A stretch of 7,922 bases of DNA, from NCBI GenBank assembly GCA_026993285.1, contig JALWTZ010000109.1, positions 1 to 7,922 on the forward strand, read 5' to 3'. The number at the start of each line of letters is the position of its first letter. Position 1 is the stretch's first letter. Positions 1-6,374 of this stretch are shown piece after piece. Source of the stretch: Lysobacterales bacterium (GTDB lineage: Bacteria; Pseudomonadota; Gammaproteobacteria; Xanthomonadales; S139-57). Made by a program: the position numbers and the translations under genes. Under the pieces are notes generated by a model. It was not told the origin of the DNA. It worked only from the letters and a program-made list of their open reading frames with translations, and ran no database searches.

Positions 1-971
1 TCCCCGCTCTGCCCAGCCAGACCGGTGGCTACAACCGTCACGCGGATTTCGTCCTGCAAATCCTCGTCCACACTGGTACCCACCACCACATTGGCGTCTG
101 CGGCGGCATAGCGGCCCACGATTTCGCCCACTTCACTGAACTCCTGCAGGGTCATGTCGGTGCTGGCGGCCACATTGACCAGTACGCCCTTGGCGCCGGT
201 GATGTCCACATCTTCCAGCAGCGGGCTGGCAATGGCCAGTTCAGCCGCCTCCACGGCACGGCCTTCACCCCGGGCAGAGCCTGTACCCATCATGGCCATG
301 CCCATTTCGGTCATCACCGCCTGAACATCGGCAAAGTCCACATTGATCAGGCCCGGTCTGGTGATCAGCTCGGCAATGCCGCGCACGGCGTTCAACAGCA
401 CATCATTGGCTGCCGCAAAGGCATTGGTCAGCTTGATCTGCCCACCCAGTACCGCCATCAGCTTTTCGTTGGGTATGGTGATCAGTGAATCCACATGCTT
501 GCCCAGTTCCGCCAGCCCCTGTTCGGCAATCTTCATCCGCCGACCACCTTCGAACTTGAAGGGTTTGGTAACCACTGCCACGGTCAGAATTTCCATTTCC
601 TTGGCAATTTGCGCCACCACCGGCGCCGCTCCGGTACCCGTACCGCCTCCCATGCCTGCCGCAATGAAGAGCATGTCGGTTCCCTGCAAGGCCTCGATGA
701 TCCGTTCCCGATCCTCCAGCGCGGCCTGCCGGCCCATTTCCGGCTTGGCTCCCGCCCCCAGCCCGCGGGTCACACTGGTTCCCATCTGCAGGGTCCGTGC
801 TACCGTACTGTTGTTGAGGGCCTGTGCATCGGTATTGGCATAGAGAAAATCCACGCCATCCAGATCCGACAGGGCCATGTGCTGTACGGCGTTGCCACCG
901 CCACCACCCACGCCCATTACGCGGATGACCGCGCCCGGATCTTCATTTTCCAGTAATTGAAAGGTTGTCAT
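1..971 (-). CDS. ftsZ: Cell division GTPase FtsZ (3' end beyond window)
   Basis: FtsZ is the tubulin-like GTPase that polymerises at mid-cell into the Z ring and recruits the divisome. The fragment has 323 codons from the ATG at 971-969 and runs off the window edge. Visible motifs are the N-terminal glycine-rich loop GVGGGGGNAV (residues 20-29), the nucleotide-binding loop NTDAQAL that follows it, the tubulin signature GGGTGTG (residues 108-114) and the T7 synergy loop NVDFADV (residues 210-216), whose N210, D212 and D215 match the catalytic loop of E. coli FtsZ. The fragment ends soon after the RVTVVATG strand, so nearly the whole globular core is present. Only the variable linker and the C-terminal peptide that binds FtsA and ZipA are missing. 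The start is supported by an AGGAG 7 nt upstream. It is the last gene visible in the operon, 21 nt after ftsA. Identification is certain. Confidence 0.98.
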   Translation of the reverse strand, partial: MTTFQLLENEDPGAVIRVMGVGGGGGNAVQHMALSDLDGVDFLYANTDAQALNNSTVARTLQMGTSVTRGLGAGAKPEMGRQAALEDRERIIEALQGTDMLFIAAGMGGGTGTGAAPVVAQIAKEMEILTVAVVTKPFKFEGGRRMKIAEQGLAELGKHVDSLITIPNEKLMAVLGGQIKLTNAFAAANDVLLNAVRGIAELITRPGLINVDFADVQAVMTEMGMAMMGTGSARGEGRAVEAAELAIASPLLEDVDITGAKGVLVNVAASTDMTLQEFSEVGEIVGRYAAADANVVVGTSVDEDLQDEIRVTVVATGLAGQSG

Positions 972-992
972 TTCACTTCTCCTTTGGCTTGA
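972..992 (-). promoter_or_regulatory. ftsA-ftsZ intergenic gap with ftsZ ribosome binding site
   Basis: This 21-nt spacer is the only non-coding DNA between genes in the window. It holds a strong Shine-Dalgarno AGGAG (983-979, minus strand) set 7 nt before the ftsZ ATG. An independent, strong site fits the known need for FtsZ in excess over FtsA (established for E. coli). I see no convincing promoter in the spacer itself; in E. coli several ftsZ promoters lie inside the upstream genes, and I could not identify such sites here by eye. Confidence 0.85.
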
Positions 993-2219
993 TTACAGTT
1001 CACCACGAAACCATTTCTTGAATTTCTCCCACCAGCCGGCCTCCCTGCGCCGGCCCGGGCCCTGTTGATATTCTTCTTCCCATAACAGCAGACCAACGCC
1101 GGCGGAATGCCGGGCATCCCTGACCATATCCACCAGCCCACTGATTTTTGCGGCCGGATCGCCCAAACGAACCGGCATGTCCAGCACATCTTCCGCCAGC
1201 GCCTGCACACCTTCCATGCGAACAGCCCCACCGGTCAGCACCACGCCACCGGCCAGCAAGCCGTCAAATCCCTGCTTGACCAGCTCGTTTTTGATCAGGG
1301 AAAACAGCTCTTCATAACGAGGCTGCACCACTTCGGCCAGCAATTGCCGGGACAGGGTGCGTTCTTCCTGCTTGCCACTGACTCCCGGCACCTGAATCAC
1401 TTCATCCGCTGACGCCATGGAAGTCATGGCGCAGGCATAGCGCAGTTTCAGATCTTCCGCATGCTGGGTCGGGGTGCGCAAGGCCACGGCAATGTCGTTG
1501 GTCACCTGTTCCCCCGCCACCGGAATCACCCGGGTCAGGCGCACGGCGCCTCCGGTGTAAACCGCGATATCGGTCGTCCCGGCACCCATGTCCACGAGAC
1601 AGACACCCAGCTCCTTTTCATCCTCGTTCAGCACGGCCTCTGCCGAAGCCAGGGGTTGCGCCACCAGATCTTCCAGTTCCAGCCCGCAACGGGTGATGCA
1701 TTTGCTGATATTCAGCACCGCGCTTTCCGCGCAGGTCACCAGGTGCGCCCGCACCTCCAGTCGCACACCGGCCATGCCCACCGGATACTGGATGCCGTCC
1801 TGATCGTCGATGATGTATTCCTGTGGCAAGGCATGCAGCAGGTGGCGATCAGCAGGCAGATTCACCGCACGCGCGGCTTCCAGCACCTGCCCGACATCCG
1901 AGGTTTCCACTTCCCGCTCACGTACCGGCACCATGCCCTGGGAGTTCTGTGAACTGATGTGTGAACCGGAGATACTGGCCACCACGCCACGAATTTCACA
2001 TTCCGCCGCCAGTTCCGCCTGTTCCACCGCACGCTGTATCGCTCGTGTAGTGGATTCGATATCCACCACCACCCCACGCTTGATGCCCCGGGATGGCTGA
2101 CTGCCCATGCCGATGATTTCCACGCCACCATCCGCCTTCTGCTCGGCCACCAGCACCTCAATGGTGGCCGTGCCCACATCGAGGGACACCAGCAGTTTTT
2201 CCGTATCATCCCTGGCCAT
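993..2219 (-). CDS. ftsA: Cell division protein FtsA, membrane tether of the Z ring
   Basis: FtsA is an actin-fold ATP-binding protein that anchors FtsZ filaments to the inner membrane and helps recruit later division proteins. The protein has 408 residues, close to the 420 of E. coli FtsA. Actin/Hsp70-superfamily motifs are in order: phosphate-1 DVGTAT (14-19), phosphate-2 VDMGAGTTD (209-217) and adenosine loop GVVLTGGAVRMEG (325-337). The FtsA-specific 1C domain occupies roughly residues 84-162 and includes the conserved segments GSHISSQN and QEYIIDD. The C-terminus (about 396-408, WWEKFKKWFRGEL) is an aromatic and basic amphipathic helix, as expected for the membrane-targeting sequence. 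The chosen ATG has GAGGTGAG just upstream and lies inside the end of ftsQ (14-nt overlap), which suggests coupled translation. Identification is certain. Confidence 0.98.
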   Translation of the reverse strand: MARDDTEKLLVSLDVGTATIEVLVAEQKADGGVEIIGMGSQPSRGIKRGVVVDIESTTRAIQRAVEQAELAAECEIRGVVASISGSHISSQNSQGMVPVREREVETSDVGQVLEAARAVNLPADRHLLHALPQEYIIDDQDGIQYPVGMAGVRLEVRAHLVTCAESAVLNISKCITRCGLELEDLVAQPLASAEAVLNEDEKELGVCLVDMGAGTTDIAVYTGGAVRLTRVIPVAGEQVTNDIAVALRTPTQHAEDLKLRYACAMTSMASADEVIQVPGVSGKQEERTLSRQLLAEVVQPRYEELFSLIKNELVKQGFDGLLAGGVVLTGGAVRMEGVQALAEDVLDMPVRLGDPAAKISGLVDMVRDARHSAGVGLLLWEEEYQQGPGRRREAGWWEKFKKWFRGEL

Positions 2220-2958
2220 GTCTCACCTCTTTTTGTGCCAACACTTCACTGCCTGCCTTTTCCACAGCCATGCCGTTGGGATAGCGCAAATCCACGCGCA
2301 CCAGTTGCTGTTGCCAGTCCGGCCCCTGCTTTGCCCAGACCCGGAGAAAACGCTGCATGCGGGCACGCATATGCTTGCGGCCCAGCACCACCTGCACCCC
2401 GTTACCCAGTGCCAGCCGCCAGGCACCCAGACGGTTTCTTTCCAGCTCGGCCAGGGTCAGGCCTTGCATGCGCAGGGCATCCCGCAACCAGACAAAGGTT
2501 TCAATCACTTCATCGCGTGCTCCGGGGTCGGCATGCAGCCAGGGCAGATCACCCGGCACATACCCCGGCGGCAGATCAAACAACTGGCCATGCTGGTCCA
2601 CCAGGGCATGACTGCCCCAGCGGGCCACCGGGATGTGTTCCTCGATGTTCAGCCAAAGCGTATCCGGCCAGGCCTTGCGGACTTGTACCGATGCCACCCA
2701 GGGCAGGGCCTCCACGGCCTCGCGTACCGCATCCAGATCCACGCTGAAAAAGCTGCTGCCGGCCCATGGGGACAAGGCCGCTTTCAGATTTTCCCGATTC
2801 ACGCGCAGGGTCGGCTTTTCCAGTCGCAAATAACGCACCGGCATTTGCTCGCCGGCGAGCAGGCCTTCGCTCAGCCAGACACCAGCCAGCGCCAGTAACC
2901 CCAACAGGCTGATCAGGCCCAGCCAGAAAGTCCGTCCGAAACCCCTTTGCCGTTTCAT
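2206..2958 (-). CDS. ftsQ: Cell division protein FtsQ
   Basis: FtsQ is a bitopic inner-membrane protein that forms the FtsQBL complex and links the early FtsZ/FtsA ring to the septal synthase FtsWI. The protein has 250 residues. A short basic cytoplasmic tail (1-10, MKRQRGFGRT) is followed by one hydrophobic segment (about 11-29). Then comes a POTRA domain (about 42-108) with the typical LPWVASVQVRKAWPDTL stretch (85-101), and a beta domain ending in VRVDLRYPNGMAV (220-232), the segment that corresponds to the FtsB-contact region in E. coli. It is somewhat shorter at the C-terminus than E. coli FtsQ (276 residues). A longer open frame runs upstream into ddl, but the ATG at 2958 places the basic tail directly before the membrane segment, has GAGGTGA 4 nt upstream, and makes an ATGA overlap with the ddl stop. 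Identification is very secure. Confidence 0.97.
   Translation of the reverse strand: MKRQRGFGRTFWLGLISLLGLLALAGVWLSEGLLAGEQMPVRYLRLEKPTLRVNRENLKAALSPWAGSSFFSVDLDAVREAVEALPWVASVQVRKAWPDTLWLNIEEHIPVARWGSHALVDQHGQLFDLPPGYVPGDLPWLHADPGARDEVIETFVWLRDALRMQGLTLAELERNRLGAWRLALGNGVQVVLGRKHMRARMQRFLRVWAKQGPDWQQQLVRVDLRYPNGMAVEKAGSEVLAQKEVRHGQG
2221..2230 (-). promoter_or_regulatory. Ribosome binding site of ftsA, inside ftsQ
   Basis: On the minus strand this reads AGAGGTGAGA. Its GAGG core ends 6 nt before the ftsA ATG at 2219. It lies within the last codons of ftsQ, so ribosomes finishing ftsQ end next to the ftsA start. It supports the 408-residue reading of ftsA. Confidence 0.8.
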
Positions 2959-3866
2959 CGGGTCACCTCGCTGGTTTGCAGAATGCGCAGCACCAGGGCG
3001 GTGAAATCCATCCCGGCCTGTGCCGCCGCTTTCGGTATCAGGGAGTGACTGGTCATGCCCGGTGTGGTGTTGACTTCCAGCAATACCGCCTGCCCGTGTA
3101 GATCCCGAATGAGATCCACGCGGCCCCAGCCACTGCAATCCAACGCTTCGAAGGCCCGCAAGGCCAGTTGCTGCATGGCCTGTTCTTCTTCTCCCGGCAA
3201 TCCGCAGGGGCAATGATATTTTGTGGCCTGGCTCTGGTATTTCGCCTGATAGTCATAGAAATCTGCACCCGGTTCGATCCGGATCACGGGCAATGGCTCA
3301 CCGTCCACAATCCCCACCGTGTATTCCTCTCCCTGCACAAAGGCTTCCACCATGGGCTCGGCCATTTCCAGTGTTTCCAGTGTGGTTTTCACGGATTCCA
3401 TGTCCTGCAGGATATGAACGCCCACGCTGGAGCCCTCCCGAGCGGGTTTGATGACCAGTGGCAAACCGAATTCCTGAACCAGTTCCCCGGCCTGTTCTCC
3501 ATCCTTCAATGCGCGTCCTCGGGCAACCGGCAGCCCCAATGCCTGCCAGACCTGCTTGCTGCGGACCTTGTCCATGCTCAGCGCGGAACCCAGCACGCCA
3601 CTGCCGGTGTAGGGCACACCCTGTGCCTGCAGAAAACCTTGCAGAATGCCATCTTCGCCGGGGCTGCCGTGAATGAGGTTGAAGACCCTGTCCACGCCCC
3701 CTTGCTGCAAACGCTCACGCAAGGCCGGCATGCCGTCGATCACCTCCAGGTCCACCCCGCCCTGGCACAAGCCTTCGGCCACGGCACGGGCACCCTGGCG
3801 CGAAATCTCCGCTTCAGCGGAATCACCGCCCATGGCCAGCACTACCTTGCCCGGATATTCAGCCAT
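2955..3866 (-). CDS. ddl: D-alanine--D-alanine ligase (DdlB type)
   Basis: Ddl joins two D-alanines using ATP, making the dipeptide that MurF adds to the peptidoglycan precursor; it acts in the cytoplasm. The protein has 303 residues, about the size of E. coli DdlB (306). It has the N-terminal signature MGGDSAEAEIS (12-22), HGSPGEDG (66-73), the ATP-grasp segment VIKPAREGSSVG (138-149), FYDYQAKY (203-210) and the metal-binding segments GRVDL (248-252) and LLEVNTTPGMTSHS (262-275). By alignment from memory, E18, S146 and Y210 match the E. coli DdlB triad E15, S150 and Y216, and D251, E264 and N266 match the Mg ligands. The tyrosine fits a D-Ala-D-Ala rather than a D-Ala-D-lactate enzyme. It overlaps murC by 8 nt and ftsQ by 4 nt. 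A GTG two codons upstream (3872-3870) is an alternative start; ATG is preferred, but the Shine-Dalgarno is weak for both. Confidence 0.97.
   Translation of the reverse strand: MAEYPGKVVLAMGGDSAEAEISRQGARAVAEGLCQGGVDLEVIDGMPALRERLQQGGVDRVFNLIHGSPGEDGILQGFLQAQGVPYTGSGVLGSALSMDKVRSKQVWQALGLPVARGRALKDGEQAGELVQEFGLPLVIKPAREGSSVGVHILQDMESVKTTLETLEMAEPMVEAFVQGEEYTVGIVDGEPLPVIRIEPGADFYDYQAKYQSQATKYHCPCGLPGEEEQAMQQLALRAFEALDCSGWGRVDLIRDLHGQAVLLEVNTTPGMTSHSLIPKAAAQAGMDFTALVLRILQTSEVTR
2963..2969 (-). promoter_or_regulatory. Ribosome binding site of ftsQ
   Basis: GAGGTGA on the minus strand, 4 nt before the ATG at 2958, lies within the last codons of ddl. It decides the ftsQ start against the longer upstream open frame. 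Confidence 0.8.
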
Positions 3867-5307
3867 GACCACCCGCCCCCATCAGTCCGTGTTCCTGAAT
3901 TTCCCGCGCCAGGGCACCGATATTGCCCGCGCCCATCAGCAACAGCACATCATCATCCTGCAGCAGACCAGCCAATTGCCGGGGCAGATCGCGGTAATCC
4001 TCGACAAAAACCGGGTCAACCTGGCCCCGGTTGCGCACGGCCCGGCTCAGTGCCCGCCCATCCGCCATGGGAAGCGGGGCTTCGCCGGCGGCATAGACTT
4101 CCGACAACACCAGTGCATCGGCCGTGGACAACACCGCTGCAAAATCCTCGAACAGGTCACGGGTACGGCTGTACCGGTGCGGTTGGAAGGCCAGCACCAG
4201 CCGTCGATCCGGCCAGGCGGAACGGGCCGCCTGCAAGGTTGCCCGGATCTCGGTGGGGTGGTGGCCGTAATCCTCGACAAAAGTGGCCTGACCTCCGTCG
4301 GGCAAGGCCAGCGCTCCATGTACATTGAAGCGACGCTTGACGCCGGAGAAGCCGCACAACGCCTGTTTCATCTGTGCCGGCTCGACCCCCAGCTCCCAGC
4401 CCAGGGCCATGGCCGCGGTTGCATTCAGGGCATTGTGATGCCCCGGCAGATTCAGACAGCATTCCTCCAGTACCTGCCCATCGGGCAAACGCAAATGCAA
4501 GAACTGGCGCAGGCCTTCCGCGCGGCTGTCCAGCAGGCGTAAATCGGCATCCTCGGCGGTGCCATAGGTCATGACCGTACGCGTGACACGGGGCAGAATG
4601 CGCTGCACACCCGGATCATCGGCACAGAGAATGGCCAGCCCGTAGAAAGGCAGGTGATGCAGAAAATCCACAAAGGCCTGATCCAGCCGTTGCAGATCCT
4701 GCCCGTAGGTATCCATGTGATCGGTATCAATATTCGTCACCACGGCCATGACCGGCTGCAACAGCAGGAAGGAGGCATCGCTTTCATCGGCCTCGGCCAG
4801 CAGATAATCCCCCTGCCCCAGGCTGGAATGGCTGCCGGTGGCATTGACCAGCCCGCCGATGACGAAGGTCGGGTCCAGTCCGCCCGCGGCCAGCACCGCT
4901 GCCGCCAGGGAAGTGGTGGTGGTTTTTCCATGGGTGCCCGCCACCGCAACACCACGCTTGAAGCGCATGAGTTCCGCCAGCATTTCCGCACGCGGCACCA
5001 CGGGGATTCGTGCTTGCCGCGCTGCCTCCAGCTCCGGGTTGTTCTCCGGCACGGCGCTGGAAACCACGACCACATCGGCACCGCTGACCTGCTCGCGGGC
5101 ATGGCCCACAAAAATGCTTGCCCCCATGTCACGCAAGCGCCGGGTTGCCGGGCCATCCTGCAAGTCCGAGCCACTGACGGCATAGCCCAGATTCAGCAAT
5201 ACCTCGGCCAGGCCACTCATCCCGGAACCGCCAATGCCGATGAAATGCAGATGCCGCACGCGCTGCATCAATTGCCGGCCTGCGCCCGGTTTCAACAGTC
5301 GGGTCAT
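3859..5307 (-). CDS. murC: UDP-N-acetylmuramate--L-alanine ligase MurC
   Basis: MurC is the first Mur ligase. It uses ATP to attach L-alanine to UDP-MurNAc in the cytoplasm. The protein has 482 residues, typical for the family (E. coli 491). The N-terminal UDP-binding Rossmann domain carries HFIGIGGSGMSGLA (21-34) and SGSDLQ (45-50). The central ATPase domain carries the P-loop GTHGKTTTT (124-132), the acidic segment LAEADESDASF (170-180) and NIDTDHMDTYG (192-202). The C-terminal domain has VKRRFNVHG (323-331), EDYGHHPTEI (345-354) and FQPHRYSRT (374-382). An open frame extends upstream within murG, but the ATG at 5307 has GGAGGTG 5 nt upstream, overlaps the murG stop as ATGA, and gives a normal family N-terminus. 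No murB lies between murC and ddl, as in E. coli. Identification is certain. Confidence 0.98.
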   Translation of the reverse strand: MTRLLKPGAGRQLMQRVRHLHFIGIGGSGMSGLAEVLLNLGYAVSGSDLQDGPATRRLRDMGASIFVGHAREQVSGADVVVVSSAVPENNPELEAARQARIPVVPRAEMLAELMRFKRGVAVAGTHGKTTTTSLAAAVLAAGGLDPTFVIGGLVNATGSHSSLGQGDYLLAEADESDASFLLLQPVMAVVTNIDTDHMDTYGQDLQRLDQAFVDFLHHLPFYGLAILCADDPGVQRILPRVTRTVMTYGTAEDADLRLLDSRAEGLRQFLHLRLPDGQVLEECCLNLPGHHNALNATAAMALGWELGVEPAQMKQALCGFSGVKRRFNVHGALALPDGGQATFVEDYGHHPTEIRATLQAARSAWPDRRLVLAFQPHRYSRTRDLFEDFAAVLSTADALVLSEVYAAGEAPLPMADGRALSRAVRNRGQVDPVFVEDYRDLPRQLAGLLQDDDVLLLMGAGNIGALAREIQEHGLMGAGGHG

Positions 5308-6374
5308 GGGCACACCTCCGGCAAGGCATCTTCCACCAGGTGCAGTGCCGCATGAGGATGCGCACGGTCGCGGGCTGCCCGGGACATTCGGGCCAGCCTG
5401 TCCGGCTGCAGCACTTCCGACAGCGCCGTCTGCATCTGCTCCGCAAAGGCCGGCCCTTCCTGCACGATTCTTGCCGCGCCCACTTCTTTCAGCCACTGCG
5501 CATTGGCGGTTTGATGATCATCCACGGCATGAGGAAATGGCACCAGTATGGCTGCCATGCCCGCCACGGCCAGTTCGGCCACGGTGGAGGCACCCGAACG
5601 GCCAATGACCAGATCATGTGCTTCATAGGCCGCATCCATGTGTTCGACAAACTCATGAATGGACGCCTTGACACCTGCCCTTTCATAAGCCGCGGCGGTA
5701 TCGGCCTTCCTGTTCTTTCCACACTGATGGGTAATCTCGATGGGTGTTTCGATCCGGGCAAAGATGGCTGGCAGTTGTTCATTCAACGCCACGGCACCCT
5801 GGCTGCCACCCAGTACCAGAATGCGCCAAGGCGGTTCCTTTCGAATCCGGGCTTCGGGCTCGGGCAGGCGTTGAATGCGGTGGCGTACGGGGTTGCCCAC
5901 CACGCGCAGCTTCTTCTGCTCGGGAAAAGCACCCTCAAAGCCGGTATAAATGCGTGTTGCCATCCGTGCAAGAATTCGGTTGGTCAGGCCGGCTATCCGG
6001 TTTTGTTCGTGAACCAGCAGGGGAATGCCCAGCAGGCGGGCAGCCAGCCCGCCTGGCCCGGCTGCATACCCCCCCATGCTGATGACGGCATTGGGCCGCT
6101 CCTGACGCAAGATCCGCAAGGCTTGCCAGGTCGCCGTCAGTACCCGGAACGGTGCAAGTATCCAGCCTCGGATACCACGACCTCGCAAGCCCTGAATCTT
6201 CAGTGCATGCAACACGATACCGTTTCTCGGCACCCACTCGTGTTCCACGCCCCGGGCACCCCCCAGCCAGGATACGGACACCCCCTTTTCCTGCAGGCGA
6301 TTGGCAATGGCCAGGCCCGGAAACACATGTCCGCCCGTGCCGCCCGCCATGATGATGATGTGGCATTCAGACAT
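5304..6374 (-). CDS. murG: Lipid II synthase MurG (UDP-GlcNAc transferase)
   Basis: MurG transfers GlcNAc from UDP-GlcNAc to lipid I on the cytoplasmic face of the inner membrane, producing lipid II. The protein has 356 residues, equal to the usual length (E. coli 355). It is a GT-B enzyme, and its three glycine-rich loops are visible: GGTGGHVFPG (11-20), ISMGGYAAGPGG (98-109) and VLGGSQGA (187-194). The lipid-carrier-side segment HEQNRIAGLTNR (122-133) is present. The C-terminal donor site shows GRSGASTVAELAVAG (258-272), with E267 matching the ribose-binding glutamate of E. coli MurG, and DDHQTANAQ (285-293). The ATG is preceded by GGAGG at 6 nt and overlaps the ftsW stop by 8 nt. The stop overlaps the murC start by 4 nt. 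Identification is certain. Confidence 0.98.
   Translation of the reverse strand: MSECHIIIMAGGTGGHVFPGLAIANRLQEKGVSVSWLGGARGVEHEWVPRNGIVLHALKIQGLRGRGIRGWILAPFRVLTATWQALRILRQERPNAVISMGGYAAGPGGLAARLLGIPLLVHEQNRIAGLTNRILARMATRIYTGFEGAFPEQKKLRVVGNPVRHRIQRLPEPEARIRKEPPWRILVLGGSQGAVALNEQLPAIFARIETPIEITHQCGKNRKADTAAAYERAGVKASIHEFVEHMDAAYEAHDLVIGRSGASTVAELAVAGMAAILVPFPHAVDDHQTANAQWLKEVGAARIVQEGPAFAEQMQTALSEVLQPDRLARMSRAARDRAHPHAALHLVEDALPEVCP
5313..5319 (-). promoter_or_regulatory. Ribosome binding site of murC
   Basis: GGAGGTG on the minus strand, 5 nt before the ATG at 5307, lies within the last codons of murG. This strong site settles the murC start against the longer open frame that reaches 5496. 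Confidence 0.8.

Noticed and set aside
972..992. Possible ftsZ promoter or terminator in the ftsA-ftsZ gap
   Set aside because: The gap is only 21 nt. It has no -35/-10 pair and no GC-rich hairpin with a T-run, and is accounted for by the ribosome binding site.
1461..1952. Plus-strand open frame (163 codons) opposite ftsA
   Set aside because: The product is of low-information His/Gln/Arg-rich composition, and the opposite strand encodes conserved FtsA motifs throughout.
2959..3213. N-terminal extension of ftsQ by 85 codons
   Set aside because: It lies in ddl coding sequence, is not FtsQ-like, and would put a long arginine- and glycine-rich tail before the membrane segment. The ATG at 2958 has GAGGTGA upstream.
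3855..3870. Missing murB between murC and ddl
   Set aside because: murB occurs here in some proteobacteria, but its absence is normal in gammaproteobacteria such as E. coli, so it is not a notable loss.
3168..4328. Long plus-strand open frame (386 codons) opposite ddl and murC
   Set aside because: It spans the junction of two clear minus-strand genes, is rich in His, Pro, Gln and Arg, and lacks any family motif. It is a shadow of GC-rich coding DNA.
5308..5496. N-terminal extension of murC by 63 codons
   Set aside because: It lies in murG coding sequence, does not match the MurC family, and the ATG at 5307 has a strong Shine-Dalgarno and the standard family N-terminus.
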